Below, one piece after another: positions 22,695 through 33,576 of a DNA stretch of 64,000 nucleotides. Position numbers and translations under genes: made by a program. The notes under the pieces are model-generated. The model was not told the origin of the DNA and did not search any database. It saw nothing but the letters and a program-made list of their open reading frames with translations. Source of the DNA: Mermis nigrescens (Eukaryota > Nematoda > Enoplea > Mermithida > Mermithidae); NCBI GenBank assembly GCA_036768485.1, contig JAVLUZ010000813.1:186001-250000 (forward strand). Reading direction: 5' to 3'. Position 1 is the stretch's first letter. Every line of letters begins with the position of its first letter.

Positions 22695-24055
22695 GGGTCT
22701 GCAAAAGGGAAAACGTTAGATAATGGTACGGCATGTGCTGTTTTAGAGCCATTTAATAAACGTATAGGCGCGCAGTCCTTAGCTTTTTGTTCCCTGCCCG
22801 GTAAGTCCTCAAAACTTATGACTACTGCCGGGGCAAGAGGGCGATGTGGTAATTTTACCAACACAAAATTGCCAGGAACGTACGCGTGTTTTTCCACAAT
22901 CAAATCAGAATAAGGAAGTTTAGGCTCAGGCAGAAGTCTATTCCTGTGAACGAGATGAGTGATGAGAGGATTATAGACATATGCGATTTTCGCAGTTTCA
23001 GGCGTAGGTAAGTCGATAATTCTATATGGTCCCACACGTTTGGGTGATAGTTTACCGATTTTGGGTTGAATGACTGAGGTATTATTAAGATAGACTATAT
23101 CCGAGAGATTAAAATTTGTGTGCGTTACGGACTTGTCATATTGTGATTTTTGCTGCTTACGCGCTTGAGTTAGATTTTGAGACGCAATTTCATGTAGATC
23201 TTGCAAAGTCAGCTTTAAATCAATGACGTATTTTTCCGCAACAGATGGTAAATTCGGATTTATCACGAAGTCATTTATGAGTAAAGTGTCAAGTGGAAAT
23301 GCTGGTTCGCGACCATAAAGCATTTCGAAAGGAGATATGTTCGTTGATGATTGAGGAGTCGCACGATATGCAAATAATGCGAAAGGTAGAAATTGTTCCC
23401 AATCATACTGGGATCGTGCGCTCAGCTTAGACAAACCATCAATCAAAGTACGATTATAACGTTCCACCAACCCATCACACTGGGGGTGATATGGGGTTGT
23501 AAATATTTTTTGAACGTTTAATAGTTTACAAACTTCCGAAATTAGGGTAGATGTAAAGTTTGACCCCTGATCTGTCAAAAATTTCTTGGGAACTCCATAA
23601 CGTGGTATAATTTCTCTTAGCAATAAATTTGCGATAGTTGTTGCTTTTATGTCAGAAACAGCAAAAGCTTCCACGTATTTTGTAAAATAATCCATAAAAA
23701 CTACAATTTGGTCGTTTCCGGAGGGGGATCGCGGCATATGCAAACAATCGCACGCAATGAGTTCAAAGGGCGCGGATACTTTGATTGGTTGCAACGGAAC
23801 GGATGTGGAATTTAATGCGACCTTACGTTGTAAGCACACATCACAATTCCTACACCATGCGATCACATCATTTTCCATGCGCGGCCACCAATAACGCATT
23901 TGTATGGCGGGCAAGATTTTGCGCGATGAAAAATGAGCTCCGAAAATAGAGTCATGAAATTCCGTTAATATAAAGCGACGCAAAGATTTGGGTATGACTA
24001 TTTGATGAACGACAGTTGGTGAACGCTTAGGTTGGAATCTGACAAAAAAGTACAT
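22604..24055 (-). CDS. Integrase of the Ty3/gypsy element
   Basis: A 483-codon frame. The N-terminal zinc-binding module has H34, H41, C71 and C74 in the usual HHCC spacing. The catalytic core has D103 (ACDCLH), D162 (TDQGSNF) and E198 (LVERYNR), a D,D-35-E triad. A GPY/F-type module follows, with GPYRI at 342-346. The last 90 residues contain GNFVLVKLPHRPLAPAVV (395-412), which resembles the start of a PWWP/Tudor-like barrel; this is tentative. The ATG at 24055 is probably not the natural start: the frame joins the RT frame through a run of six T near 24040, where one base has been lost or gained. Integrase inserts the reverse-transcribed DNA into chromosomes. Confidence 0.92.
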   Translation of the reverse strand: MYFFVRFQPKRSPTVVHQIVIPKSLRRFILTEFHDSIFGAHFSSRKILPAIQMRYWWPRMENDVIAWCRNCDVCLQRKVALNSTSVPLQPIKVSAPFELIACDCLHMPRSPSGNDQIVVFMDYFTKYVEAFAVSDIKATTIANLLLREIIPRYGVPKKFLTDQGSNFTSTLISEVCKLLNVQKIFTTPYHPQCDGLVERYNRTLIDGLSKLSARSQYDWEQFLPFALFAYRATPQSSTNISPFEMLYGREPAFPLDTLLINDFVINPNLPSVAEKYVIDLKLTLQDLHEIASQNLTQARKQQKSQYDKSVTHTNFNLSDIVYLNNTSVIQPKIGKLSPKRVGPYRIIDLPTPETAKIAYVYNPLITHLVHRNRLLPEPKLPYSDLIVEKHAYVPGNFVLVKLPHRPLAPAVVISFEDLPGREQKAKDCAPIRLLNGSKTAHAVPLSNVFPFADPWLHKVPQARRHCWRQLVADANLRGVIPRP

Positions 24056-26399
24056 CGTTTACGAGAAAAAATTCATCACGATATTTTTTCGTTGTTAAGT
24101 CATTCAATGCGATGCGAATTTTATGCAATTCGTCATCTGCACGTTGCTCAGCGAGTAAACGCGCAGGTGTTAGCATTTCCGCTTTTTCAGCATCGGTAAG
24201 TAACAGGCGTTCGCAAAATGTAGGTGGTTTAGTATTAGTAGGATCGGTTTGCGCAGTAGGATTATTATTTTGCGCATTTGGATGATTAATTGGTGCAGTA
24301 GGCGCGTTATCGCGCGATCGGTCAGGTGGAACCGATTCATCATCTGACTCAGAGTCTTCCGATTCTAAATTTGCGATGTTAACGACATTTTTGCGCTCGA
24401 GTTTATATTTTCGTTCTGCATGATCATATTTAGGATGTCGTGAAAGAAGATCAGCTGCGCAGTTATATGCACCAGGAACATAAACAATGTCATATTCGTA
24501 TTCTTGTAACTTGAGACCCCAACGGCGTAATCGACTCGATGGGTCTTTAACGTTTACTAGCCAGGTTAATGCTTGATGATCAGTTTCGACAATAAATTTT
24601 TTACCGTAAAGATAATGTCGATAATGCTTGATGGCCCACACCACCGCTAGTGCTTCTTTTTCCGAAGTAGCATAGTTACATTTGGCAGAATTTAGCACGC
24701 GACTAGCGTAGCTAAGAATAAAACGATTTTTGGATGGTAAATGTTTTTGCGTCAAAATAGCACCTAACGCATAGTTACTTGCGTCAGTTGTTAAAATAAA
24801 TTGGTGCTCATCGTCGAATTTTGGTAGTTGCAAAATAGGTGGGGACGTAAATGCTTTCTTCAGAAGCTCAAAGGCGGTTTGGTGTTCGGCCTTCCAGCAA
24901 AATTCGACATCTTTACGAAGAAGATGGAATAACGGTTTAGCGATTTTAGCAAGATCTTTAACGAATTTCTTAAACCATTGGACTAAGCCAAGGAATTTCT
25001 GTAAGGATTTAACGGTTTTTGGTACGGGAAACGAGATTAAATCTGCGACTTTGGACATGTCAGGAGCGATGCCCATTGCACTGATGCTGTGGCCAAGAAA
25101 TTTTACCTCTGCATGCGCAAGATGGCATTTATCAGGCTTTACACGTAAGTTTGCCTTTTTAAGAGCAATAAAGACATTTTCAAGATCTTTTAAATGTTCT
25201 TTGAAAGTACGAGAAAAAATAATTATGTCATCGATGTAAACGAGACAAGATTTCCAATTTAGACCTGCGAGCACAAGCTCCATTAGTCTTTGGAAATCTG
25301 CGGGCGCATTCTTTAAACCAAAAGGTAAAACTTCAAATTCGTAATGACCAACAGGACATATAAATGCAGTTTTTTCGCGAGATTTATTATCGAGTGGAAT
25401 TTGCCAGTATCCAGATTTTAAATCTAGTGTGCTAAAATATGCAGCATTGCCTAAAGTATCAAAATAATCGTCTAATTGTGGAAGAGGATAAACTTGCGTT
25501 TTAGTAACGTCATTTAACCGTCGATAATCGACAACTGGCCTAAGGGAACCGTCCTTTTTTCCTATGAGAAATAATGGACTTGCCCATGGGCTAGTTGTAG
25601 GTCGAATAATTTTATCCGCAAGCATTTCATTTATAATTTTCTGCATAGATTCTCGTCTAGAATGTTCAACACGATAAGTTTTTCCAACAACGGGCGGATT
25701 ATCCCCTGTGTCAATATGATGTTTCATCAAGGGGGTACGTCCGAGAGGTTCGTTTTTTAATGCAAAAATTGAGTCGTATTTTAAACATAGTTCACGAATT
25801 TGTTGCTGTTGTCTAGAATCAACGGCGGAGCCGTTTAAAGCTTTATTTATTGATGCAAAAAGTTCTGGTGTCCTATCATCAAAAGATGAAACATGTGACA
25901 CAACTTCGGCATCAGAGGTTAAAGAACCTATTATTTCACCAGAGTCAATGCGAATTGGCGCTTTAGAGATGTTACAAACGCGAACAGGTATTAAAGGTTG
26001 TGAAGCATCGACTATAGACGGAGCAACAAAAAGTGAAGTTTTTTCCATAAAATCGGGATTTGGTTCGAATAATGCGAAATCAAAATTGCAAGAACCGTGA
26101 CTTATATAGCCAGGTGTAATTAATTCATGCCTAGGTTGTATTATAACAGGCTCAGGTAACGAAACATGCACACACACAACACCAGAGGTAGTTGCGTTGG
26201 GTTTCGCGCGAAATTGCAATTTTTCATGAGATGAGAGTAAATTAATCTTTATGCCGTTTATAAAAGCACAGCGCTCAATAGGATTAACCCACATGAGTGC
26301 GGATTCGCAAAAATCATATCCTAAGAGCATGTCTTCCGGCAAGTGATCAATTATAGATACTGAGGTAGAAATAGATTGTTCCGCGATGGTTAAAGTCAT
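24027..26399 (-). CDS. Reverse transcriptase-RNase H of the Ty3/gypsy element
   Basis: A 790-codon frame. Residues 1-30 (ending LLGYDFC) are the C-terminal end of the protease domain, cut off by a frameshift from the frame at 26407-26770. The RT spans about 220-450: LDLKSGYWQI, FGLKNAP and the catalytic YIDD at 388-391 are present. RNase H follows at about 535-650, with TTDASNYALG, SEKEALAVVW and ETDHQALTWL. The end is an acidic and N/P-rich linker before integrase. The natural start is upstream, in the protease frame. It copies the element RNA into DNA and degrades the RNA strand. Confidence 0.93.
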   Translation of the reverse strand: MTLTIAEQSISTSVSIIDHLPEDMLLGYDFCESALMWVNPIERCAFINGIKINLLSSHEKLQFRAKPNATTSGVVCVHVSLPEPVIIQPRHELITPGYISHGSCNFDFALFEPNPDFMEKTSLFVAPSIVDASQPLIPVRVCNISKAPIRIDSGEIIGSLTSDAEVVSHVSSFDDRTPELFASINKALNGSAVDSRQQQQIRELCLKYDSIFALKNEPLGRTPLMKHHIDTGDNPPVVGKTYRVEHSRRESMQKIINEMLADKIIRPTTSPWASPLFLIGKKDGSLRPVVDYRRLNDVTKTQVYPLPQLDDYFDTLGNAAYFSTLDLKSGYWQIPLDNKSREKTAFICPVGHYEFEVLPFGLKNAPADFQRLMELVLAGLNWKSCLVYIDDIIIFSRTFKEHLKDLENVFIALKKANLRVKPDKCHLAHAEVKFLGHSISAMGIAPDMSKVADLISFPVPKTVKSLQKFLGLVQWFKKFVKDLAKIAKPLFHLLRKDVEFCWKAEHQTAFELLKKAFTSPPILQLPKFDDEHQFILTTDASNYALGAILTQKHLPSKNRFILSYASRVLNSAKCNYATSEKEALAVVWAIKHYRHYLYGKKFIVETDHQALTWLVNVKDPSSRLRRWGLKLQEYEYDIVYVPGAYNCAADLLSRHPKYDHAERKYKLERKNVVNIANLESEDSESDDESVPPDRSRDNAPTAPINHPNAQNNNPTAQTDPTNTKPPTFCERLLLTDAEKAEMLTPARLLAEQRADDELHKIRIALNDLTTKKYRDEFFLVNDVLFCQIPT

Positions 26400-26406
26400 G
26401 TTTACT

Positions 26407-26770
26407 CTATAACGAACTGACTGCAGTGATTTCGCCTACACCATGTACGACTTGTGAGACTTGTTTAGGTGGTAAATTAAAACCAAGACGTAAGAATGCA
26501 GACGTGGTCATCATGGTGACCTGTGAACCCGTATCTATGAGAGCAGGTACGTCAACGCCATGAACTTTAACGAGAATGGTGGGTAAATTTGTCCCAGCAT
26601 GGCTTACAATAGGAATATTAGGATCTAAAGTCTTAGATGGAGGTAGATTAATTTTTTCGTAAGTTGCGAGACGACGTTGTAAACGTTCGTACTCTTCGAG
26701 AAATTCTTGTGACGCGAATAGATTAGGACGCAGCGCTAGATTCTGGCCCTTTCGCAGTAACCGTGTTTAC
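26407..26770 (-). CDS. Protease of the Ty3/gypsy element (frame-separated)
   Basis: This frame has no ATG and reads through the aspartic protease active site ALIDTGSQVT (DTG codons at 26527-26535). It ends in TAG at 26407-26409. The protease domain then continues in the next frame, which starts at 26399 (LLGYDF is the conserved C-terminal motif), so one base has shifted near 26410. On its left it overlaps the true gag frame (26723-26923), where a normal gag-pol frame change could occur. The enzyme would cleave the Gag and Pol polyproteins as a dimer. Confidence 0.8.
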
Positions 26771-29424
26771 ATCATGAGGAGATGTAAGGGTTGGCTGCGG
26801 TGGGGGCACATTCATGGTGGGTTGGTTATCTGCGGTATATGTGACATACGGGCGATTAAAATTGTTATCGCTGCGGTAGTTCGAGTTATAGTATGTCCCA
26901 CGCTGTTCATTTGGGAATTGCACAAAAGGTGTATTTTGGCGCGGTTGATTATTATAACGATTATCGTAACGCGAATTTGGATAATTAGCACGCGAATTTT
27001 GGTAATAATCATTACGATTTTGCCTAAAATTCGATCGTGATTGCTTTGATTCAAAGCGATTATCATTATTCGCATAGTTAGATGAACGATGTTGACTAGA
27101 GTTACGATATCGTGATTGAGATCGATGTCTATTTTGCGAATTTGAACGCGATGGCGAACGATTTTGACGCGAAAAGAACGCAATTGGCTGCGATTGCGAG
27201 CCATAGAATTATTATTTCGATCAGCTTGGGTATTATGATTAGCATTATTAGACGTTTCTTGCCTTTGCCGCGTGAAACATTCCTCATAAATGTGACCTAT
27301 GCGCTTGCAAAAGGTGCAATATTTACGAGAAGAACTTTCTGGTTTCTCAGCACGCGAGGAGCGATGAAACGTTCTATGACGCGAACGATTTGCATCATTT
27401 TGATTAGATGCACGAGGAGTATCTTTAGGTACTGCACTGCCTACTGGAGCAGCTGTTACCGATACGTAAGGCGTTACTGCCTTTTTATCCTCAAATTCTT
27501 TGTTAGCAAATTCAGCGCTTAGCGCATTGTCCAAAAATTCAGCTAATGATGCTCTAGGTTTTTTGTGATATGCCTCTTTCGAAATGTGTGGTAATAAACC
27601 TTCTTTTAATTGATGTCGCATTAAATTATTGAAATGTGGCGAGTCAACTTCAAGATAAGGATCAGATTTAATTAACTCTTCGCGAAGCGAGAGATAATAA
27701 GCTTTAACCGATTCGTTAGGCTGCTGTTTGTGTGACAAAAAACGATTAAAGAGCGCACCGGTGTCCATTGGACAAAATTCGGTTATTAGCGCTTGTTTCG
27801 TTTTTGAATATGATTGTTGTATATCAGCAGGTAACGAACGGTATAAACGCATAGCATAAGGATCAAGAAATCCAGTTGCAAATTTTAGACGATCAGCTTT
27901 GTCAATATCATAGGTATTGGCAAGTGATTCGAATTCTGCAAAATATGCTTTTATATCCGTTTTATCGCCATCAAAAAATTTTTTATTAGCAATTGCAATT
28001 TGCATTTGTGTCAAAAATGGTCCGCGATTCAAGGAATCAGCGAGACGTGATTCACCACGCGAGCTGTCAGATGAAGAACCTGAACTATAACGATGACGTC
28101 GTCTGCGCGATCTGCTTTTGCGACGCGAGCGACGACTGCGCGGGCGATCATAGCTATTAGATGAGCTTTCGTCAGAAAATTTGACATGTTTTCTCCTACT
28201 AGATGATTCAGGTAGAGGTGCAGATTCATTTTGCAAATGTGCAGATTCGTTGTTAATGCCAGATAAATTTATGTCAACTGGTTGCATTTCGATATTAGAA
28301 GAATGCAAAATAGGATTATTAGGTGGTATTTCCACATTTATGGGATTAGGTACATAGTTATTTGGTAATATTTCGCCTTGAGGTGGAAAATACTGCAGCG
28401 GTGGTGGATTCAATTGCTGCTGCGAATTCGTAGTAGAAGGATTAGGTACGAAAGAAGGCGCATTACGATTTAAAGGCAGCAAAGGCCGAGATCGCGACGT
28501 CTGCGAAATCGGTACCGACGGCTGCGAAATCGTAGGTATGTTATCCGAAAAACCCGAGTTTTGCACTGGTTGCAAACCCGTGTTTATAGGATTCTGTGAT
28601 AAATTAGATATCTCAGGCGCGCGATTTGTACAATTTTGAATGATATTTTCAGGAACAGTTTCCGAAGGTGAGCGTGAATTTGATGCGCTGTTGCCAGTGG
28701 ACAACAGTGAAGATGCACGATGCGTACTTTGCGCACGATTCGCACTTTGCGCATTAAATTCAGAAAAATTTGCGCTATCGATTGAGTGGTTAACGCGCTC
28801 AGATGAATTATTCTCTATGCGATTCAAAACTGGTTGGGGTTTAAGCATAGTGCTTAGCTCCAGACGCAGTTTACGCATTTCATCCGCATTTTCCTTTTTA
28901 TCTTGATCAACGCGCGTAGAAAGGTCCGAAAATTGCAAATGAATAGCTTGTAATGCTTTTAAAATAAGATCATTAGTCACATTAGCATTAGCACGCTCTT
29001 TGTCGGCATTTATGCTGTGACTATGAACACTTTCTACGTCAGAATCGAGATTTTCGCGCTCCGAACTGGTTTCAGGATTATTTGCCGTATTAATAGTAGT
29101 CGTATTATCAATCATTGTATGATTTGATGAATTATCGATATTGGGATCCGATCTAGTTATCGAAGTTTGATTAATGCGCGATCGCATGGTACTCAATAAC
29201 AGTTCATCTTCGGACTGTGTATTGCTCGCGGCATTTAGTGACGCGGGTAATTTATCATTATTCGCCTTACTAGTTACGTCTCTCGTAATTGTGTCATTAC
29301 TCGCAGAATTACACGCGCTATTAGAGTCAACAGGCGCGGTAGGTAATTGGCGAGCTGAAGTAGGTGGCGTAGAAGGTTTTTTCAATTTAGCGGGCGGTGT
29401 CCGCAAAACCTTTTTTCCTGCCAT
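26723..29424 (-). CDS. Gag of the Ty3/gypsy element
   Basis: An ORF of 870 codons starts at 29424. The first 430 residues are S/N/P/Q-rich and partly R/S-rich. A conserved Gag-like region follows at about 490-660, including DIKAYFAEFE and KQQPNESVKAYYLSLREEL. A single CCHC zinc knuckle has C703, C706, H711 and C716. After about residue 740 (near 27180) the reading frame becomes hydrophobic nonsense. The neighbouring frame gives an R/S/N-rich tail that runs on to 26723, so a frameshift near 27170-27195 breaks the gene. Gag forms the particle and binds the RNA. Confidence 0.85.
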
Positions 29425-29994
29425 TTTTAGGTATCAAAAATGTCGAAAAATATGGCCTTGGGTAAAAATAAATTTCAGTACGTCGAAATTTTGTCCAAAA
29501 TAAATGTTTCGAATTTGGCCTTTGTCGATCCGAAAAACAGGTTTTTCCACGTAAATAGTATTTCCTTACGTGAAGTAAGATATACCTGACGTGAAATGAT
29601 CGAAAACAGGTAGGACTAAGCCTAAAGCGCAAGAAAGTGTACGTGGTTAGAAAAACAGGTAGGTAAGAACCTAAATGACGGAATTTCGTCGTCAGAAGAG
29701 AAAAATGATAAATCGTCGCCTGAGGGTCGACGTTTATAGAAAAATGCAAGCGTGAGAGCTGCCTTCGTCGATAGAGATCCGACGGAAATAGAAAAATAAC
29801 GATGGCTTTACCACGATACACAAAATCTTTACCACGGACGCTTACTTAAATTGCGCACTGCCACGATCGCGGTCGATACAACAACAAAGGTGAACGAAAT
29901 GTTACACATTTTTAGATGGCCAAAATGATAAATTTTTGGATCGAAAAATAATTTTACGATGATTGATCAGTTCGGCTGTAGCTAGCAGCCTAAA
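29425..29994 (-). other. Gag leader of the LTR element
   Basis: About 570 bp between the primer binding site and gag. No ORF is convincing. It should contain the packaging signal, but I cannot identify it by eye. Confidence 0.5.
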
Positions 29995-30009
29995 GGAGGG
30001 AACGTCCAA
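29995..30009 (-). promoter_or_regulatory. Primer binding site candidate
   Basis: Directly after the 5' LTR the minus strand reads TTGGACGTTCCCTCC. The TGG at the LTR edge is the complement of a tRNA CCA end. I cannot assign the tRNA without a comparison to tRNA 3' ends of the host. Confidence 0.6.
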
Positions 30010-31051
30010 TGTAAATGTAGGGGCCTGCGTCTACAAGAGCGACACAGACCGGCCTAACATTACCTTCGAGATTTACCTAGGTACGTAGGTACTTAAGTCT
30101 ACGCTTAGCGCTGGCCCCGATCGCGCAGCCCTGGATAGCTTTCGATCTTTGGACCCTTACAGACCTTACGGCTTCGATCCCCTCAGCCCTAATATTGCTG
30201 GCTGCTTCTTGTCGGGTGATCTCAGCAGCTACGCCCTAAGACCTAAGGCTACCTACCTAGTCTCGGTATTTGCCGCGGAGGTCAGTTGACCTATCTCAAG
30301 CTCAAGTTGAATATTTAACTTATTTTCCAATCAGTGCCTTGTTCAGAAAGGTTTTTGGTTCCTAATACGTGTAGCACAATAGACTATGAAAACAACAACA
30401 TCGAGCTCTAACCTGATCAATCATCTTTAAAAATTAGATAATATTTTTGATCAATTTTTGGCTTGAGAAATAAATTAAGATTTCCAAATAGCATAAGTAA
30501 ACATATGGGATTTACCTATCCGTCCACTCAGATGAGTTGCAATCCTCGACGTAGGAGTGGCCGACCTAACCCTCGGTATATCCGAAAACCCCTGGGTAGG
30601 CTTTTCTCTATTTTATTTCGACGAAGAATTCACGGCCTGGTTGCCGGACAACAACAATAAAGCAAAAAGAAAACAAAAACGTACGGACTATACAACCGTA
30701 CGACGGCCAACGAGACTGCCAACAACACTAACTACATTGGCCTCAAGAGACCATTACAGTAAAATAAACAAAGATCAAATTAACGTAATACTGATATCAC
30801 TTTTATCTCAGATCGAATGTTCTCGATTACACAAGCGGTATGCATTAAACAATTACTATTATCATACACTTAACTCTATGCTACCGGACAAGTATCTTAA
30901 TGTTTTTTATTATTGAAAATTGGGGAAATAATGGGAAGACCGAAGGCATAGCCCACAGTGCACTATCGTAGATAGCTACTAGTATTGGCTATGTTATGGC
31001 TATCGCGAACTGCTAAGGCAAGTTCGCCTACACGTGTAACTCGCGGTTACA
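30010..31051 (-). repeat. 5' LTR of the Ty3/gypsy element
   Basis: 1042 bp, TGTAAATG...GGTTACA on the plus strand, matching 16665-17723 throughout. It should hold the promoter and polyadenylation signals, read leftwards. The difference from the other LTR, about 2% by eye, is the age signal of this insertion. Confidence 0.93.
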
Positions 31052-31229
31052 ATGAGGTAACCACACCCGGAAAAATGTTTCTCTCGGGAGAAACGTTTCT
31101 CCCAACGGGAAAATTTTGGCGGGAGAAACGTTTCTCCCAGGATAAATGTTTCTCCCTCCAGGGGAAATTTTGATGGGAGAAACGTTTCTCCCACCGGGGG
31201 AAACACTAGTAGGATTTACGGGTTGGCCC
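31052..31229 (+). mobile_element. hAT-type element (family H), right half
   Basis: It contains GGTAACCACACCCGG, then GGGAGAAACGTTTCTCCC palindromes as in 6980-7078, and ends in ACGGGTTGGCCC. The duplication ACTAATCT follows at 31230-31237. It belongs with 16197-16664. Confidence 0.9.
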
Positions 31230-31237
31230 ACTAATCT

Positions 31238-32676
31238 CGTATAAATGTACCTACTTTAATTAATAATTTCTTGCTTTTAGAATATGTGATTTTGTATGAT
31301 GATTCATGTCGAATGTTTATTTATAATTGTATTGCATTGTATATTAATGTTTCTTTTCTTATTGTGTTCTTTTTTTGTGCGACGAAAATAAAATATTTGT
31401 ATTGTATTTGTATTGTGAAATGTGGAAACCATCTCGTGAAAGTATCTCTTCAGACGGCACTTACTTCTTAGACAAAATTATGTCCTTTTATCCTCAACGA
31501 AGCTTCTGAGAATTTCAAGAAAGACATAAATGCAATATGCCAGAAGCTCCGTTTTGTGAGCTGAATTTATGTGATTAAGCTTAATGTAAGCACGGTACAT
31601 CCTTTATCTAATATAAAGGCAATTTATAAATATTTCTTAAAAACTGTAGTTATAGAATTTCGAGAATGTGTTCCTCAGTATTGCCATTTGCCAACCTAGA
31701 GATGAAAGTTCGGCGCACCCACCGACAACCCGACCCGACCCGAAAACTGGATACGCAGGTTGGGTCGGGTCCGGCAGAATGCAGAACTCCTCGGGTAACG
31801 GGTTGAGGGGTGCGGGTTGAGATATTTCAGAAAAGATTACGTATTTGCAAACATTTCTACTCAATAGAAATTAAAAGGTATGCTGAATATTTTTGCGCTC
31901 TGTACAGATTGCGTCTTAAAAAACTTCTCAGTATGACGACAATTGACAACAAGAGAAGACAAGTCTACAAAAGATCCGCATATCATGCGTTCTAAGAATT
32001 TTAGTATTCTGCAATGGAAATGTCACGCGCTTCACGCCAGTCTATTTTATCTATCCAGCTAATTTTAGGACCATGATTCGGATGATTTTGTAAAAACTTT
32101 AACGTTAAAATTAGAGATTTCAGTGCTTTTTTTGCAAAATTTTCCCGGAATTCTGCCCTGAACCCCGCTCGAGTTTGCATAAGCGCTCGACCCCGGATCC
32201 CCCAGCCGCCAAAAGCGAAGTTCCGTTATATCTCTCTCTAATCTAAGGTCCTTCCCGCGGCCGCAGACCCTTAGCCTCAAAAGAGGTTATCCGTTAAATT
32301 CTCTTTAATCTAAGGTCCTAACCACATATTAAAACTGACAGTAATTAGTTGCAGTCATGTGCAAATCAGTGATCGGACCGCGGGTACTTTGGACCCCTCG
32401 ACCGAGGCCGAGACCTTGGGTAATGCCGAGGGTCAAGATTATATACCTATACCCATAAATAGTACTCTTAGAATATTTTGTATGCACATGAGCTAGAGAA
32501 TAATCGTAATGTTAAACACTTTATTGAATGTCAAACAATTCATTCATATTTTAAATAAATATATTTTACCCTCGTTATTAAGGAGCGTGGCGACTAATCG
32601 AGCTGAAGAGCCGCAATGCGTTACTTCTAATTAATTTGATCAATATTTCAACTCTACATACCTACATATTTCGACC
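31238..32676. other. Intergenic and LINE 5' region
   Basis: No gene is seen. Around 31690-31830 a C/G hexamer-like palindromic segment pairs CCCGACCCGACCC with GGGTCGGGT. About 32085-32330 is a dispersed repeat related to 40684-40822, 41384-41518 and 52430-52560. About 32365 resembles the end of a CAGTGATC-type hAT element. The LINE 5' untranslated region presumably lies in the last few hundred bases; its exact start is not visible. Confidence 0.5.
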
Positions 32677-33552
32677 ATGGGTAAAAAAAATGGCGTACCG
32701 AAGATCACGGATACCAGCCTACGTTCTAAGTCACCATCTCGAAGGTCCAACTTTGATTTACTTGATGATACGAACGATAATTCTTGTGATTGTATCATTT
32801 GCTACAAGTTAGTTTCTGATGACGACACTGCCTTATTATGCGATTTTTGCGACCGTTGGGGTCATACTTCTTGTTTGAAAGTTAATGATCATGATTATGA
32901 AACTTATTCAAAGCCCGATTCCACTTTCTATTGTTTCCACTGTAAACCAATTGTGAAAAAATATTTGCATATTGAACGTCGCTTAGATGATTTTGCTACT
33001 AAGCTTGCCGATTTAGAAAAGAAAGTTGATCGTCTTGAACATTCTCGAAATTCTCCTACCAATTATGATAAAAACGAACTATCTGCTCTGATTAATGATG
33101 CTATCGAAAGAGATTCTAAGAAATGTAATGCTGTTCTGTTTAACTTGCCTTTATCGAACAGTGTTGAGGACATTGATCAGGTCAAACGGCTAATCGATTC
33201 TCATTCTGATGGTCACGATCTAGTATCATCTGATGTTACACGCGTCTTTCGTGATGGTCCCATTCACGAAAACCGCGTCCAGTTTGTCAAAGTTTGCCTA
33301 GCGTCGGTTCAGGCAAGGCATCGCTTCGTTTCCTTGATCAATAAGACAGTCCGCGTTAAATCCAAAGACCAACTTTCGCGTTTGCGGTGCCGTCCTGATT
33401 TATCATTCCTTCAAAGAAAACGTCAACGCGAACTGGTTTCCGAGCTCAACGATCGTAAATCTCGAGGTGAAGAAGGTCTTTTTATCGATTTTCGCGCCGA
33501 TTGTGTTAAATGCAAACCGAACCGTAATATTAATAACCAACTCTTCACCTAG
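32677..33552 (+). CDS. LINE ORF1 protein with PHD finger
   Basis: 291 codons, starting at an ATG in good context (ACCATGG). A C4HC3 PHD-type zinc finger has C39, C42, C55, C58, H63, C66, C86 and C89. A coiled coil follows at about 93-118 (LDDFATKLADLEKKVDRLEH). A C-terminal RNA-binding-like region at about 130-280 includes NAVLFNLPLS. PHD fingers occur in ORF1 proteins of CR1-type LINEs, so this is the RNA-binding chaperone subunit of the element. The stop is TAG at 33550-33552, and ORF2 continues in the same frame. There are no breaks. Confidence 0.9.
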   Translation: MGKKNGVPKITDTSLRSKSPSRRSNFDLLDDTNDNSCDCIICYKLVSDDDTALLCDFCDRWGHTSCLKVNDHDYETYSKPDSTFYCFHCKPIVKKYLHIERRLDDFATKLADLEKKVDRLEHSRNSPTNYDKNELSALINDAIERDSKKCNAVLFNLPLSNSVEDIDQVKRLIDSHSDGHDLVSSDVTRVFRDGPIHENRVQFVKVCLASVQARHRFVSLINKTVRVKSKDQLSRLRCRPDLSFLQRKRQRELVSELNDRKSRGEEGLFIDFRADCVKCKPNRNINNQLFT

Positions 33553-33576
33553 GTAGTCGCGCCCCTTTCTCGTACT

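Larger units (their letters stand above)
16665..31051 (-). mobile_element. Ty3/gypsy LTR retrotransposon with extra exonuclease-bearing ORF
   Basis: A 14.4-kb element on the minus strand, with LTRs at 30010-31051 (5') and 16665-17723 (3'). The order is gag, protease, reverse transcriptase-RNase H, integrase, then about 4.2 kb of additional coding sequence. Integrase after RT-RNase H places it in the Ty3/gypsy group. The probable target duplication is ATAG (16661-16664) against ATGAG (31052-31056), imperfect. The LTRs differ by about 20 substitutions and a few indels by eye. Frameshifts in gag, between protease and RT, between RT and integrase, and in the third ORF suggest this copy is not autonomous. 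It is nested in a hAT-type element. Confidence 0.93.
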
